Part shown: one piece after another, positions 27,815 through 37,222 of the stretch
How positions within the stretch are numbered: the first letter of the stretch is position 1
Layout: each line of letters opens with the position of its first letter
Assembly (NCBI GenBank): GCA_029975215.1
Contig: JARKPO010000078.1
Span: 1-48,119 of the forward strand
DNA length: 48,119 nucleotides
Reading direction: 5' to 3'
Source: Levilinea sp.
Lineage (GTDB): Bacteria; Chloroflexota; Anaerolineae; Anaerolineales; Anaerolineaceae
Program-made: the position numbers and the translations under genes
Notes under the pieces: model-generated
Databases searched by the model: none
What the model saw: the letters and a program-made list of their open reading frames with translations, nothing else
What the model was told of the DNA's origin: nothing

Positions 27815-28795
27815 ATGGACCTCAAACATGCCGTTGATTTGTTCTTGCTGCACCTTTCTGCTAATGGCTACAGTCAAAACACCGAAGACCTCTACCGTTG
27901 GGCCTTGCAACTTCTCAACACCTATCTCAATAACCCTCAGCTTGGCGCCATCCAATCGGTTCATCTCGATCAATTCTGGTCCTGGCTGCGAAACGAATAT
28001 CAACCCAAACGCAAAAATAAAAAAAAACATCCTCTGACCGGACGCAGCCTGGAAAACATCTGGACCGCCCAGCGCTCCTTTTTTGGTTGGTGTTACACTA
28101 CCGGAAAACTTCGCCGCCGTCCCGATCTGCACATCCGCAAACCCGAATACGCCGAACGAATCATTGAACCCCTTACCGAAGATGAAATCATCCGCCTCCT
28201 CGAAGCCGCACGCCGCACCCGCATCGCCAATACCAAAAACCGAACGCCGTTCACATCGCCCCGCGCCACCGCCTTGCGCGATACAGCCATCATCATGGTG
28301 CTTGCCGAAACCGGCATCCGCGTATCGGAATGCGCTCGCCTGGTTCGCCGGGACATCAACTTCGATGACGGTACCATCACCATCCAACCCTTCGGCACTG
28401 GCCGCAAAACCCGTCATCGCGTATTGGAAATAGGAAAAAAGACCCGATTAACTCTGTGGGAATACCTTGCATGGCGTGAAGAACGCGAAGGCCAGGAAAT
28501 TGCTCCCGATGAACTTGTCTTCCGCACCCTCCACGGCAATCCCATGAACAAAGACAGCATCCGCCAGGTACTGGACGAAATCGGTCGCTCCGCTGGCATT
28601 CCCAACGTCCACCCTCACCGGTTCCGTCATTTCTTTGCATCCATAATGGCCGCCGATGACATCGGCGAAAACGAACTTATGGAAAAAATCGGCCATACCA
28701 CCGCAAAAATGACCCGGCGCTACATCCACCTTCATCGCATGCGCCGCAAAAAGAGAGACAGCATCATTGATCGCCTGAAAAACAACAAACGCTGA
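27815..28795 (+). CDS. Tyrosine recombinase / phage integrase
   Basis: 326 residues from ATG 27815 (GAAGAGGG upstream). An N-terminal SAM-like core-binding domain (about 5-100) is followed by the catalytic domain. The catalytic residues are complete: Arg169 (GIRVSE), His268 and Arg271 (HPHRFRH), His294 (IGHTT) and Tyr303 (RRYIH). It would catalyse insertion and excision at the adjacent tRNA-Pro. It is one of only two phage genes here on this strand. Its base composition is AT-richer than the host genes to the left. Confidence 0.93.
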   Translation: MDLKHAVDLFLLHLSANGYSQNTEDLYRWALQLLNTYLNNPQLGAIQSVHLDQFWSWLRNEYQPKRKNKKKHPLTGRSLENIWTAQRSFFGWCYTTGKLRRRPDLHIRKPEYAERIIEPLTEDEIIRLLEAARRTRIANTKNRTPFTSPRATALRDTAIIMVLAETGIRVSECARLVRRDINFDDGTITIQPFGTGRKTRHRVLEIGKKTRLTLWEYLAWREEREGQEIAPDELVFRTLHGNPMNKDSIRQVLDEIGRSAGIPNVHPHRFRHFFASIMAADDIGENELMEKIGHTTAKMTRRYIHLHRMRRKKRDSIIDRLKNNKR

Positions 28796-28874
28796 AAATG
28801 AGCAAAAATCGTTCCCTACTCCGTCTTGAACACGGAAACTCACCGCCGCGCCAGCCCGAAAGTTATCAATCCAT

Positions 28875-29600
28875 TTAGCTCTCATGTAATTCTGGATGTG
28901 CTGCCCACAGCTTTTCTACCTTCTTCTCCAACGTCAACTCTTCCAGTGCCGTCTCAAGCCCTGCCCATCGGCGCAGTTCTTGCTCTGAGCCGTTGAACCA
29001 GTTTATGTCAAGGTTTTTACTCTCCATGCCGAAGGCTAAGCCGTCGCCGTGATTCGTCCACTGCCAGAATGTCCAATTGATCCACGGGTTGATCATTGTT
29101 GGTTGCGAAACACCATAATTAGCAATCCACAATGGGTATTTTGTTAACCACGCAGGGACAGGTTTCAGGATGTAATAAATCATGTCCGGGTTGGTGTAGA
29201 AAAGCGGCTTCTTCCCAAAAGCAGTTTCCAGTTCGTTAAGAAAAATTTGTACCGCTTGTAATAGATTTTCCCGTGAGGGAAGCGGCCAATATAGGTTTCG
29301 TTCTAAGTCCAATACCGGCGGCAATTCACCTAAATCGTCTTGAAGCAGCTTGATCAAATGTTGCGCCTGCGGCTGAGGAGCGGCGCGGTAATCGTAATAG
29401 TGGTATGCCCCGCGCAAGATACCAGCAGCTTTTGCTTCTTTCCAGTTGTACTTGAAATCTTCATCAGTGTTCGTTGCCTGACTGGCTTTGATAAAGGCGA
29501 ATACAGCCCCCGCATCTCTTGCTTTTTTCCAATCCACCCGTTGAGGGGTAGTGTTGTTATCTTGATAGAATGATACATCTATACCTAACGTGCGTTCCAT
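28875..29600 (-). CDS. Endolysin, glycoside hydrolase family 25 (muramidase)
   Basis: 241 residues. GIDVSFYQ at the N-terminus (Asp8) and the PVLDLE segment (Asp98, Glu100) are the GH25 active-site signatures, and YHYYDYR and the terminal WQW region fit the fold. GH25 enzymes cut the N-acetylmuramic acid beta-1,4 bond of peptidoglycan. There is no signal peptide, so release needs a holin (candidates at 38.5-39.1 kb). The last 30 residues are a short charged helix. It is the last gene of the leftward late cluster. The 79 bp between it and the integrase hold nothing I recognise. Confidence 0.93.
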   Translation of the reverse strand: MERTLGIDVSFYQDNNTTPQRVDWKKARDAGAVFAFIKASQATNTDEDFKYNWKEAKAAGILRGAYHYYDYRAAPQPQAQHLIKLLQDDLGELPPVLDLERNLYWPLPSRENLLQAVQIFLNELETAFGKKPLFYTNPDMIYYILKPVPAWLTKYPLWIANYGVSQPTMINPWINWTFWQWTNHGDGLAFGMESKNLDINWFNGSEQELRRWAGLETALEELTLEKKVEKLWAAHPELHES

Positions 29601-30299
29601 TTATATCTCCAACGGCACTTTCCATTTGCTTGCCAAATACACTTCCAATTGACGTATCTCACTGGCGCTCTTCGCATTCGTATAGAAAATGACTTCATAA
29701 TATTTCCAATTATTACCATACACTGTGTTGTCATCTGTCATACCGTCCCCCAGCCGATTTTGATTAACATTCCCTGTGGTAACGACTGTCACCACCTGCG
29801 GACTTGTCTGCCATCGATACGACAACGGCGCAATGCTCACCCCGTTGATCCTCCAACTTCCATTTTTCACTGCGCTTGCTGCAGTATTAGTTAAACAGTA
29901 TGAAGAGCTTGCCTGCCAGTTATAGTTGTTACTAGCTGATATCAACGAGCCATATCCGCCACAATAATCACATACTATTGCCACTGTTCGTATGGACACC
30001 GTAGTAAAGGTTACAGATGATGCTACTGTTTTTGTCATAAACCCTGTCTTGCCAGTTATAGGATGTTTACAACGGTAGATATTTATACAGCTTCCAGTGC
30101 GGTTATTTCCTGATTGATCGGCAATTGTGTTGAGTGAGGTGTTGTCATTGTTGATATCATTACTCAGGTCGTACCACAAGGCACAGTTGCTTAAACTTAA
30201 TGGCGAAAACAGGATCGGTTGCGTTCTGTTCGGTTCGAGCTGTCCGGTTGTTCGTATGCGCGTACGTTGTGCGTGAGTTACCATATCAGTCAGTTTCAT
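29601..30299 (-). CDS. Phage appendage protein with LamG/concanavalin-like fold
   Basis: 232 residues. LSNCALWYDLSN followed by DQSGNNRTG at the front and SASEIRQLEVYLASKW at the end match the jelly-roll (concanavalin A/LamG-like) modules often found in tail fibres and surface-binding proteins. A role in receptor or carbohydrate binding at the tail tip is inferred. It abuts the endolysin start, and its own start overlaps the upstream gene by ATGA. No membrane span or signal. Confidence 0.7.
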   Translation of the reverse strand: MKLTDMVTHAQRTRIRTTGQLEPNRTQPILFSPLSLSNCALWYDLSNDINNDNTSLNTIADQSGNNRTGSCINIYRCKHPITGKTGFMTKTVASSVTFTTVSIRTVAIVCDYCGGYGSLISASNNYNWQASSSYCLTNTAASAVKNGSWRINGVSIAPLSYRWQTSPQVVTVVTTGNVNQNRLGDGMTDDNTVYGNNWKYYEVIFYTNAKSASEIRQLEVYLASKWKVPLEI

Positions 30300-30649
30300 G
30301 CTGCAATCCTGTTCACAAACCCGGAAATCTTCACAACATCTGCAACGGATGCAAATATTCGCACGGATAATCCATTATTCAATAACAGGCCAGGCACGAT
30401 CAACGTTAAACCTGCCTTTGGGAGCAGTGTTACTGTGAAGTTATCATCCGGGCTAGAGGTTTCGCCCCACTCAACTGTAATTGCCACATCCACCGTATGT
30501 TGATTAATTGCCCAGAGCCAAATTTCATCGTAATCTGACGTATTATTCACTGCCGTATGTACGCTGGTGCCAGGCGTGCTGGTAGCACTCACCTTGATCT
30601 GCTTACCATTCGCGCTTTCGCTCAATGTCAACTTCGTATATGTTGTCAT
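30296..30649 (-). CDS. Small phage structural protein, unknown
   Basis: 117 residues, rich in T, S, V and N, with alternating hydrophobic residues that suggest an all-beta domain. It starts 14 bp after the stop of the upstream tail gene with AGGAGG just before the ATG, and ends in an ATGA overlap with the LamG-like gene. Its place between tail-tip and appendage genes suggests a minor tail or fibre component. I do not recognise the family. Confidence 0.65.
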   Translation of the reverse strand: MTTYTKLTLSESANGKQIKVSATSTPGTSVHTAVNNTSDYDEIWLWAINQHTVDVAITVEWGETSSPDDNFTVTLLPKAGLTLIVPGLLLNNGLSVRIFASVADVVKISGFVNRIAA

Positions 30650-30663
30650 GCGACCTCCTACTT

Positions 30664-31473
30664 TTAACTGAACACCTGGACTGATAAAATGTCCGTCTCA
30701 TTCCCGCCGCTTACCCCGTGTGTATGCCGCATGGGAAAACGCAAATCCACAATATCTGCTGTTTCACGATTCAGCACAATGCTCATATTTCTAGTTCTTC
30801 TCACCGCTGCCAAACAATACAAAATATTTGGCGGTGGTTCAGGAATGTGCGCTAATGTCAATGTTCCAACATCTACTTGACTACCTCCTATAACTTTTAC
30901 ATCCCCATCAACATCTATCCCGATCAAGTAATACATTTCTTTACCGTCATCTGGTGATGGGTACCCTCCGAAATCGATTACTTTTGGCACAGGTTTTCCA
31001 TATGGGTTAACGTCCGCAATCATTTGATAGTACCCATTCAACCAAACGATGCCAGGATAGATAACGACTTTCATATTGTTGTCGTATGGCCAAACAGCTA
31101 ATGGTGCAAATTGCTGTAGGCGTACTTTGATCACATCCGTTCCCCCCAATGGGCCTTCACCCATAAATTCGTGCATAGCGGCATGTGCCGCCACATCAGG
31201 CGTATAATCATGCGTGCTAACCGAATTTCGTTGTCCCAATACCCGCAGAATATTCCGTTGCACTGAATCATAACCAACCCACACATCCAAATCATTGATC
31301 AGTGGCGTATTTGTGCAGGCTGCAGTACTGACAATATCAGCAATGCGGATATAAACAAGCCCAGTTCCCGCAATCACCTTGCCATTTCCGTCTCCTAATT
31401 TCGCCGGGTATACTACAGGCGAATCCTGCTTTGTTATATTTAATTGTTTGATTACTTCCTCAACCTTGCGCAT
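30664..31473 (-). CDS. Phage tail/baseplate-associated protein, unknown family
   Basis: 269 residues. ATG 31473 is preceded by AAGGA at 12 nt spacing. An in-frame start further up (31515) would overlap the previous gene. The N-terminal 30 residues form a short helix, and the rest is beta-rich with many Y, G and P (IYPGIVWLNGYYQM). The C-terminal HTHGVSGGNETDI resembles the his-rich ends of some phage collagen-like or fibre-tip proteins, which bind metal. Order in the cluster suggests a tail-tip or fibre role. Function not recognised. Confidence 0.6.
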   Translation of the reverse strand: MRKVEEVIKQLNITKQDSPVVYPAKLGDGNGKVIAGTGLVYIRIADIVSTAACTNTPLINDLDVWVGYDSVQRNILRVLGQRNSVSTHDYTPDVAAHAAMHEFMGEGPLGGTDVIKVRLQQFAPLAVWPYDNNMKVVIYPGIVWLNGYYQMIADVNPYGKPVPKVIDFGGYPSPDDGKEMYYLIGIDVDGDVKVIGGSQVDVGTLTLAHIPEPPPNILYCLAAVRRTRNMSIVLNRETADIVDLRFPMRHTHGVSGGNETDILSVQVFS

Positions 31474-31487
31474 CGTCGTACTTTTCC

Positions 31488-34028
31488 TTACTCTGGGAGT
31501 GGACAAGCATTCCAAAGTTCAAGAGATAACAAATTAATGCGGTATCTCGCCGGACGTCTAATTTCAACATACTGTTGCATAATAATTTGAGTTTGCCCAT
31601 CCTTCTGAAGAGTGAAATACGCGCAAATATATGTATAGTGTTTGCCAAACGCTTGTGATTCTTTGAATTCTTTCCACAAATACGGAGGTGTGAACTGGCT
31701 GTCTGGAAAATCTTCATGCCATAACCACGTTAAACCCAGCGAATCGCTGCGCAGCTGCCCGTGCGCAGACAAAATGTTGCCTTTGTTTTGAAATGCCAAT
31801 ACTTTTTGTTTGATAATAAGCGGATATCCCAGAAATTCCTGATAACCTCCGAGCCGTAGCTTGCAATAAACACCTGAACTGTAGTTATACGTTAGCATTG
31901 CATTTTGGATATTTGCCCAAATGCCAGCGCCAGAATAACCCCATGACAATTCCCCATGTATAATACCGGGATTATCCCAAAAATGTTCTGTTTCCACTTC
32001 CGGGAAAATGGTCGTCGGACGTAATAAATCGGCCTCGATAGCAAGCCCCACATATGCAATTTCTGTGGCAGCCGGCGGTTGGAATGTTCCAGTACGATAT
32101 TTAGGATCGGTGACGACATCTTTTGTGCCGCTGGCAACAATTTGCCCAGCAGAATTGTAAGCATACACGTTATAGAAATCATTCTCGCTTGTTTCTTGCC
32201 AAATATCGTTTTCATCTTTTTTGAAAAATTGCCCGCGGACACCCCATACAGTTTTATTATCGTGCCCGCTAGAACGGATGATCAATCGTGCTGGCACAAA
32301 GATGATATATTTGCCGTTGCTAATCAGCACATATGGAATACTCCAGATAAACGGACCGTTTGCCGGAGCATTAATCGGGCATATCGCATCAGGTTCCGGC
32401 GGTAGCGGTTCATCGCTTGGGAGCCAGGGCGGAGCAAAAAACCCGGGCGTCAATGCTGGCCATTGTGGACTGTTGAAATCTAACAAAGGTATTTCCGCTG
32501 TACCCACGATTGGCGGATCGCTGAAATACTGAGCTACGCCGGAAATCGCAAAGGTTTCTGGTTCGGAAAAAATGGTTTGGGTCAACATGCCGTTTTCAAA
32601 ATTGTATTCGATACGAGAAGGAATGACATTACCAGCATAACTGACCCTCGCTGGTGTGTCTGTAGCTGCCACATCGATATGAATAAACGAAAACGGCACA
32701 ATTTGAAACAAGCGAATGGCACCTGTCAGATGAATAGAGAAATCATACTCGCGTTTTTCCCTGGCCAACAACAAACCAGCCAGTTGTATAGCATGCTGCT
32801 GATTGACAAATAACAATTGCTCTTTGCTAGTTGTCTTGCCATATCGCCCATAAACCAGCCCCGGCGCCGTGGCAAAAACCGGCTTCCGATTTTGATCTAT
32901 GCCAGAGACATGATATTGATGAATTTCGGGATTCCGGCTTTGTATCTCAATCCTTTGAAAATCGTCCTTGCTCAAGTCCAAAACAAGCGGAACATCCCGC
33001 TCGGCGGGTATCAAATTGGGATGAATTTGTACAAATAATCTACTACAAGCATCACAGCACACAACTGCCAAAATGCTTTCTTCGGCGATCAGGCGCATCT
33101 GTTCCCAGACACTGCCAACCGCATGAAAAGCAGGCGCAATCCGTTCATCTCCGCTTAACAAAATATCCACACAATTGGATAGGGTTGTCCGCCAATACAA
33201 CAAATGGAACAACATTTTATCTACGGTCAGGTTTTGTATTTCTGTCCAAGCTGTTGGAATACGGTTGACGTTTTCCGCCCCAGATGGATACCCAGCACAT
33301 AATTTCAACCAATGCTGCGCCCCCCTGATACTGAGTATAGACAGGCCACCATTTTCATCGACCGTGCAATCTTTCTCGTCCATCCATCCTATCGCCAGGA
33401 CATTATCGCCAATTGCTTGAGGGAAATCTTCAGAGAATAAAATCACCTTAAGATAATCTCGCGGTTGGTTCTGTAATGAATTCATCAGCCGTACGGAAAA
33501 TTCAAATCCGCCTTCCTCCAAACTACCGGAAAAATGCTCCAACTCCACCTGGTGAACCATCGGAGAGCTTTCGTTATAAACATAAACATTCCGGTAACTG
33601 CTGCTGGATTTTCCATTTTCCGCCGTCACGGTACATTTGAGTAAAATCCTGCCTGCTGCTGTTGCTGTCAGCATCGGTGTTGCTGTATCTGCATTTTGCA
33701 ATGTGGCTGCTCCGCGCACCACGCTCCACATATAACTGCTGATGCTCGACCCGATTACCCATGATTGAGACGCGTCCAGTTGCATTGAGATGCTTGATCC
33801 GTTCAATTTCAACACTCGATCTGCTCCCATGCATACCACTGGACTAAATGCATTGTGCTGATCGCTGTACACAACATCATAATCCATATAAATGGTTTGT
33901 TCTGATACACGCACATGTTTGGGCCAGATAGCAAATTCGTCAATCACAGTCACATACAGACCAGTTTCCCACTGAATTTCAGATGTCTCGCCAATATAGG
34001 CGACACTCTCGCTCCAAGCCTTACGCAC
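31488..34028 (-). CDS. Large tail-tip protein, main part (frameshifted gene)
   Basis: 846 residues in this frame. The first 60 residues (YIGETSEIQW, EFAIWPKHVRV) continue the short gene piece that starts at 34273 in another frame. An Ig/PKD-like domain follows (SYMWSVVRGAATLQNADTAT, about residues 80-150). The central region (about 170-520) is typical of distal tail or baseplate hub proteins, and the end is beta-rich and W-rich. It is probably the baseplate hub or receptor-binding component. In-frame sequence is open upstream of GTG 34028 without a proper start, which supports the frameshift reading. Confidence 0.75.
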   Translation of the reverse strand: MRKAWSESVAYIGETSEIQWETGLYVTVIDEFAIWPKHVRVSEQTIYMDYDVVYSDQHNAFSPVVCMGADRVLKLNGSSISMQLDASQSWVIGSSISSYMWSVVRGAATLQNADTATPMLTATAAGRILLKCTVTAENGKSSSSYRNVYVYNESSPMVHQVELEHFSGSLEEGGFEFSVRLMNSLQNQPRDYLKVILFSEDFPQAIGDNVLAIGWMDEKDCTVDENGGLSILSIRGAQHWLKLCAGYPSGAENVNRIPTAWTEIQNLTVDKMLFHLLYWRTTLSNCVDILLSGDERIAPAFHAVGSVWEQMRLIAEESILAVVCCDACSRLFVQIHPNLIPAERDVPLVLDLSKDDFQRIEIQSRNPEIHQYHVSGIDQNRKPVFATAPGLVYGRYGKTTSKEQLLFVNQQHAIQLAGLLLAREKREYDFSIHLTGAIRLFQIVPFSFIHIDVAATDTPARVSYAGNVIPSRIEYNFENGMLTQTIFSEPETFAISGVAQYFSDPPIVGTAEIPLLDFNSPQWPALTPGFFAPPWLPSDEPLPPEPDAICPINAPANGPFIWSIPYVLISNGKYIIFVPARLIIRSSGHDNKTVWGVRGQFFKKDENDIWQETSENDFYNVYAYNSAGQIVASGTKDVVTDPKYRTGTFQPPAATEIAYVGLAIEADLLRPTTIFPEVETEHFWDNPGIIHGELSWGYSGAGIWANIQNAMLTYNYSSGVYCKLRLGGYQEFLGYPLIIKQKVLAFQNKGNILSAHGQLRSDSLGLTWLWHEDFPDSQFTPPYLWKEFKESQAFGKHYTYICAYFTLQKDGQTQIIMQQYVEIRRPARYRINLLSLELWNACPLPE

Positions 34029-34273
34029 TCTAGCAATACCGCGATCCCATCCGCCAGTGTTGACCCAATCAATATTGTCATACCTGGCAGCACACTGGCT
34101 AAATTTCCACTGGCGTTCGTGTACGTAATCTTTACAATCCGATCATGAGTAGTAAACGTTTGGCTAACTTGTGCCGTAAAAATGATTGTCGGCTCATCGA
34201 TGATGACATATAATTTCGTCGCCAGACCATCGGAACGGTATAGCGTCAGTTCTTGGGACGTTAACGATCTCAT
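33950..34273 (-). pseudogene. N-terminal piece of the large tail-tip protein (frame -1 relative to the rest)
   Basis: Begins at an ATGA overlap with the preceding tail gene and reads well (SLTSQELTLYRSDG, IIFTAQVS, SVLPGMTILIGS) up to about 34060, after which it turns into nonsense. The neighbouring frame, one base back, reads NTGGWDRGIARVRKAW and runs without break into the 846-residue part. One -1 shift between about 34090 and 34040 joins them into a protein of roughly 925 residues. No classical slippery heptamer is visible there, so a mutation or an assembly indel is more likely than programmed frameshifting. Confidence 0.7.
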
Positions 34274-34641
34274 AACAACTCCAGGTGTGTAAATTCAATC
34301 GCAAATTCCAAACGATCCCGGCGCTTCGATGGATCGCGTTCTTCTTCGTCCGGCCAATGCATGATAGCCCGGTAATTGTGATATGTATCGTCATTGGCCA
34401 ACGTGCGAATATAAACCACAGCCGATGCCCCCGTACAATAGGTTTTCAGTGCGTGCCGTTGGGATGATGTTAATAACGAGAACACCCACGAACAAGCCGG
34501 ATATCCTCGACCAAACGTTCGCCCGCTGGCAGCCATCACCCGCTCGGCATAATCGCGGAAAATCGAACGCGGTACCGGCAAACCTAACGTTTCAATCGCA
34601 GTCATGTTTACCTGGGACGTCCCTATTCTATAATCAGCCAT
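34270..34641 (-). CDS. Phage tail protein, distal tail-like
   Basis: 123 residues. It contains a compact alpha/beta pattern with W-rich C-terminal half (YRAIMHWPDEEERDP) and ends HLELL. It lies between the tape measure gene and the tail-tip gene, the usual place of the distal tail protein or the small minor tail component (gpM-like in lambda). It overlaps the next gene by ATGA. The assignment rests mainly on position. Confidence 0.65.
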   Translation of the reverse strand: MADYRIGTSQVNMTAIETLGLPVPRSIFRDYAERVMAASGRTFGRGYPACSWVFSLLTSSQRHALKTYCTGASAVVYIRTLANDDTYHNYRAIMHWPDEEERDPSKRRDRLEFAIEFTHLELL

Positions 34642-34642
34642 G

Positions 34643-36745
34643 TTATCCTCCCATTGCTCGCATCATTGAGCGGTCCCGACGCGATAACATCCGTTCTACC
34701 TCACGTAGGACCTGATTCAACGTCAACGAAGACGTTTCAACACGCATATGAATTGCCTTTGCTTCAGATTGGGAATTATTGAACATTGCTTTTGTCAATG
34801 AGTTAGGAACGATCATCCCTTGAACGCCAGGTATAAACAACTCTGGGCCTTGTTCCCCAACAAGATAAGACTGCATCGCATCAACGGCTCCGCCCATTGC
34901 GCGAGGCTGCAAGTTTCCACCCGTAAACCCCTTTATCTGCTGTTCCAACCAAGCCTTATAACGAGTGGTCAGTTCCATACCGGCTTTTTGCAGCGACGCC
35001 TGGTCATTCAACGCCAGCGTTCGCAGTGTATTGAGACGGTTCTGTTCAGCATTTTTCAGCTGTTGCATCTCACTACGGTATTGCTGATCGAATTGTTGTA
35101 AACGCTCGCGCTGAGCATCATCCAAACGTTTTAATTCTTCGGCGCGCTGTATATCCAATTGTTTCAGCCGTTGTTGGTGCTGCTCAGCCATATCCCGTAA
35201 TTGCAATTGATAATCGTCCAGGCGACGTTGACGTTGTAAGGCAAAATTTTCATCCATTTCTTGCAATTGCCGTGCAAGATCTTCGTTTCGACGCGCCACC
35301 TGAATGCGATAATTTTTCTCAGCTTCCTGACGTTGGTCTTCATACGATTGTTGCTCGCGCACTAAACCAAGCGCATCCCGCTCATCTACCAAGTCTTTTA
35401 CACGGCGATTATGATCTCGTTGGAGTTTGCGCATTTCGTGCTGATGATCTTCCTCCATGCGCCGCATTTCAATACTGTGATTTTTTGCAGCCTGAACGCG
35501 CTGTTCATAATAATCTTCTTCCGTGCGCTGTTCGTTCCGCGAAAATTGAGCAATCAAATTCGCCCGTTGAGATGCGTATTGGGAAATGATTTGCGCACGC
35601 TGACTTTCAAAGGATTGCTCTAACTCGGTACGGCGCGCGCTAAATTCTGCAACAATGGCATTTCGCGCTTCTTCGCTTTGCTGTTCGTATTGTTTGCGTT
35701 GATTTTGGGCGTTCTCATAATCGCTAAAGGCATCCAACTGCGCCTGTGTAATGCCTTCCATTGATTGGACATCTTGTTGAGCAGCGTCTGTTTGTTTTTC
35801 CAAAACACCTGTCAATTCGCCCATCCAGCGGAACCATGCTTGCCCAAGTTCGTCACCACCAAATACTTTTCCAAGACCATACGCGCCAACACTGGCGAAT
35901 TGCCCAAGATTGGCTAATCCGCGTTCTTTGCCATATTCAGACTGTGCAATGGCTTCATAACCCACCAGGCCTAGCCCCAAACCGCCAACTCCTGCACCAC
36001 CCGCGCTTGTAACCAATGTACCAACTGTTTTTCCTGCGCCAGCCAGCCATCCACCCACGCCAGCCAAACCAAGCTGCTTTAGTGTTCCAGCAAGCATGGC
36101 AATGGAACCAAACGCCTGCAATGCTTCACCGGCCGCTTTCAATCCAACACCTGCGCCGAGGGCAATCTTAACCAATTCAGGATGCGCTTCAACAAAATCC
36201 GCCAGCGTATCTATGAAGTCCGATGCATTTTCCAACAAGGGAAGCAGTTCTTCTGTCGCCACTCGTCCGATCCGCAGCCATGCATCCTGAATTTCGCCCA
36301 TTTCACTTTTCCAGCGCACAACCAACGGATCGCTCTGCGCAGCTGTGGACAAAAAAAGTTGCGATGCCTGAGTCAGCGGAGACAAAATCGCATTCCCTAT
36401 ACCTCCCAAATATCGCCCTGCTTGCGATATTTTCTCGCCAATATCGCGCAGATTGTACAGATTATCCCGAATATCTTGCGAACCTTTCGTTATCCCTTTT
36501 ATTTCGCTTTGCGCCTCGCGCGCCGCATCAGAAATCTGCCGCATCTCCTGCTCTACATCATTCAATTCCTTTTCTAGAGCAGAAGTATCCTGTTGTGTGG
36601 AGCGAAACACTTTCAGCGTTTGTCGTACTTCTTCCGCCCGCTGTTCCAACTGCTTAAACCGCTGCATCAATTTCGTCAGACCGGCTTCAGCTTTCGAAGC
36701 GTCCGACCCAAACATCAACATGATTTTGACTTGTTTATCATCCAT
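34643..36745 (-). CDS. Tape measure protein
   Basis: 700 residues. The first 120 residues form coiled coil (LEQRAEEVRQTLKVFR). A hydrophobic, glycine-rich stretch (about 205-285, GVGGWLAGAGKTVGTL) follows, then a very long charged coiled coil (about 340-590, repeated EE/QQ/RR, ERLQQFDQQYRSEMQQL) and a short C-terminal domain. This is the standard tape measure design, which sets tail length and is injected with DNA. By length it would give a fairly short siphovirus tail. I chose ATG 36745. A TTG 15 nt earlier is also possible, and neither has a strong RBS. Confidence 0.9.
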   Translation of the reverse strand: MDDKQVKIMLMFGSDASKAEAGLTKLMQRFKQLEQRAEEVRQTLKVFRSTQQDTSALEKELNDVEQEMRQISDAAREAQSEIKGITKGSQDIRDNLYNLRDIGEKISQAGRYLGGIGNAILSPLTQASQLFLSTAAQSDPLVVRWKSEMGEIQDAWLRIGRVATEELLPLLENASDFIDTLADFVEAHPELVKIALGAGVGLKAAGEALQAFGSIAMLAGTLKQLGLAGVGGWLAGAGKTVGTLVTSAGGAGVGGLGLGLVGYEAIAQSEYGKERGLANLGQFASVGAYGLGKVFGGDELGQAWFRWMGELTGVLEKQTDAAQQDVQSMEGITQAQLDAFSDYENAQNQRKQYEQQSEEARNAIVAEFSARRTELEQSFESQRAQIISQYASQRANLIAQFSRNEQRTEEDYYEQRVQAAKNHSIEMRRMEEDHQHEMRKLQRDHNRRVKDLVDERDALGLVREQQSYEDQRQEAEKNYRIQVARRNEDLARQLQEMDENFALQRQRRLDDYQLQLRDMAEQHQQRLKQLDIQRAEELKRLDDAQRERLQQFDQQYRSEMQQLKNAEQNRLNTLRTLALNDQASLQKAGMELTTRYKAWLEQQIKGFTGGNLQPRAMGGAVDAMQSYLVGEQGPELFIPGVQGMIVPNSLTKAMFNNSQSEAKAIHMRVETSSLTLNQVLREVERMLSRRDRSMMRAMGG

Positions 36746-36794
36746 AGCAATCTTTTTCAAAAAATTTCGTATAATGATTTAGGAGCAGTTCATC

Positions 36795-36992
36795 ATGATC
36801 ATGTTCGGCAGTTCAAGACGCAGAAAAGACGAACCCGATAACATAAACTGGGAAAAATATCGGGATGTGCTCGAATACAACCCGGAGAAGAAGCGCACAG
36901 TCAACCGGTTAAAAATCTTGGGTTTAATGCTTCTTGTTCTCCTTTTGAGCGGCGCATGTCTGTTGATCATGTTTCTAAATGCTCTGATTTAG
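36795..36992 (+). CDS. Small single-span membrane protein, opposite to the late genes
   Basis: 65 residues on the plus strand. AGGAG (36781-36785) lies 9 nt before ATG 36795, and TATAAT at 36770-36775 gives a possible promoter. The N-terminal 40 residues are highly charged, and residues about 42-64 form one strong hydrophobic span. It sits between the tape measure and the tail chaperone genes and overlaps the chaperone end tail to tail. A lysogeny-expressed accessory (moron) gene, for example in superinfection exclusion, is an inference. A 63-residue frame on the other strand here lacks an RBS and a sensible composition. Confidence 0.65.
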   Translation: MIMFGSSRRRKDEPDNINWEKYRDVLEYNPEKKRTVNRLKILGLMLLVLLLSGACLLIMFLNALI

Positions 36993-37222
36993 CCAATATC
37001 CAGCCGCAGTAACGCGCTGTGATCAAATCCTCAGCCCAATCCTCAGGCATACTCAGTACCTCCTCCACCGTCCAGTTCCAATTGGATAAATCTAACAATT
37101 GAATGACGCGAGCAACCTGCTCTATCGGATGATGAAAATTCACGCGCTCCGGCAGATTAGGCACGCCCGCGTCTTCGCCATAGTAACGCGTCAGCCAGCG
37201 GTAAGCTTCGAGCGTTTTTTTT
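36967..37222 (-). CDS. Tail assembly chaperone, T extension (reached by -1 frameshift)
   Basis: This frame has no start of its own at its beginning. From the A8 run (37222-37215) it reads KTLEAYRWLTRYYGEDAG and on to VNFHHPIEQVARVI and NWTVEEVLSMPEDW, ending at 36967. Fused to the upstream G-like product by a -1 slip it gives about 192 residues. This equals the gpG/gpGT arrangement of lambda-like tails, where the longer product guides the tape measure protein during assembly. An internal ATG (37164) would give only 65 residues. Confidence 0.8.

Noticed and set aside
36779..36970. 63-residue minus-strand frame opposite the small membrane gene
   Set aside because: No RBS, basic and serine-rich without a domain. 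The plus-strand frame has RBS, -10 and a membrane span.
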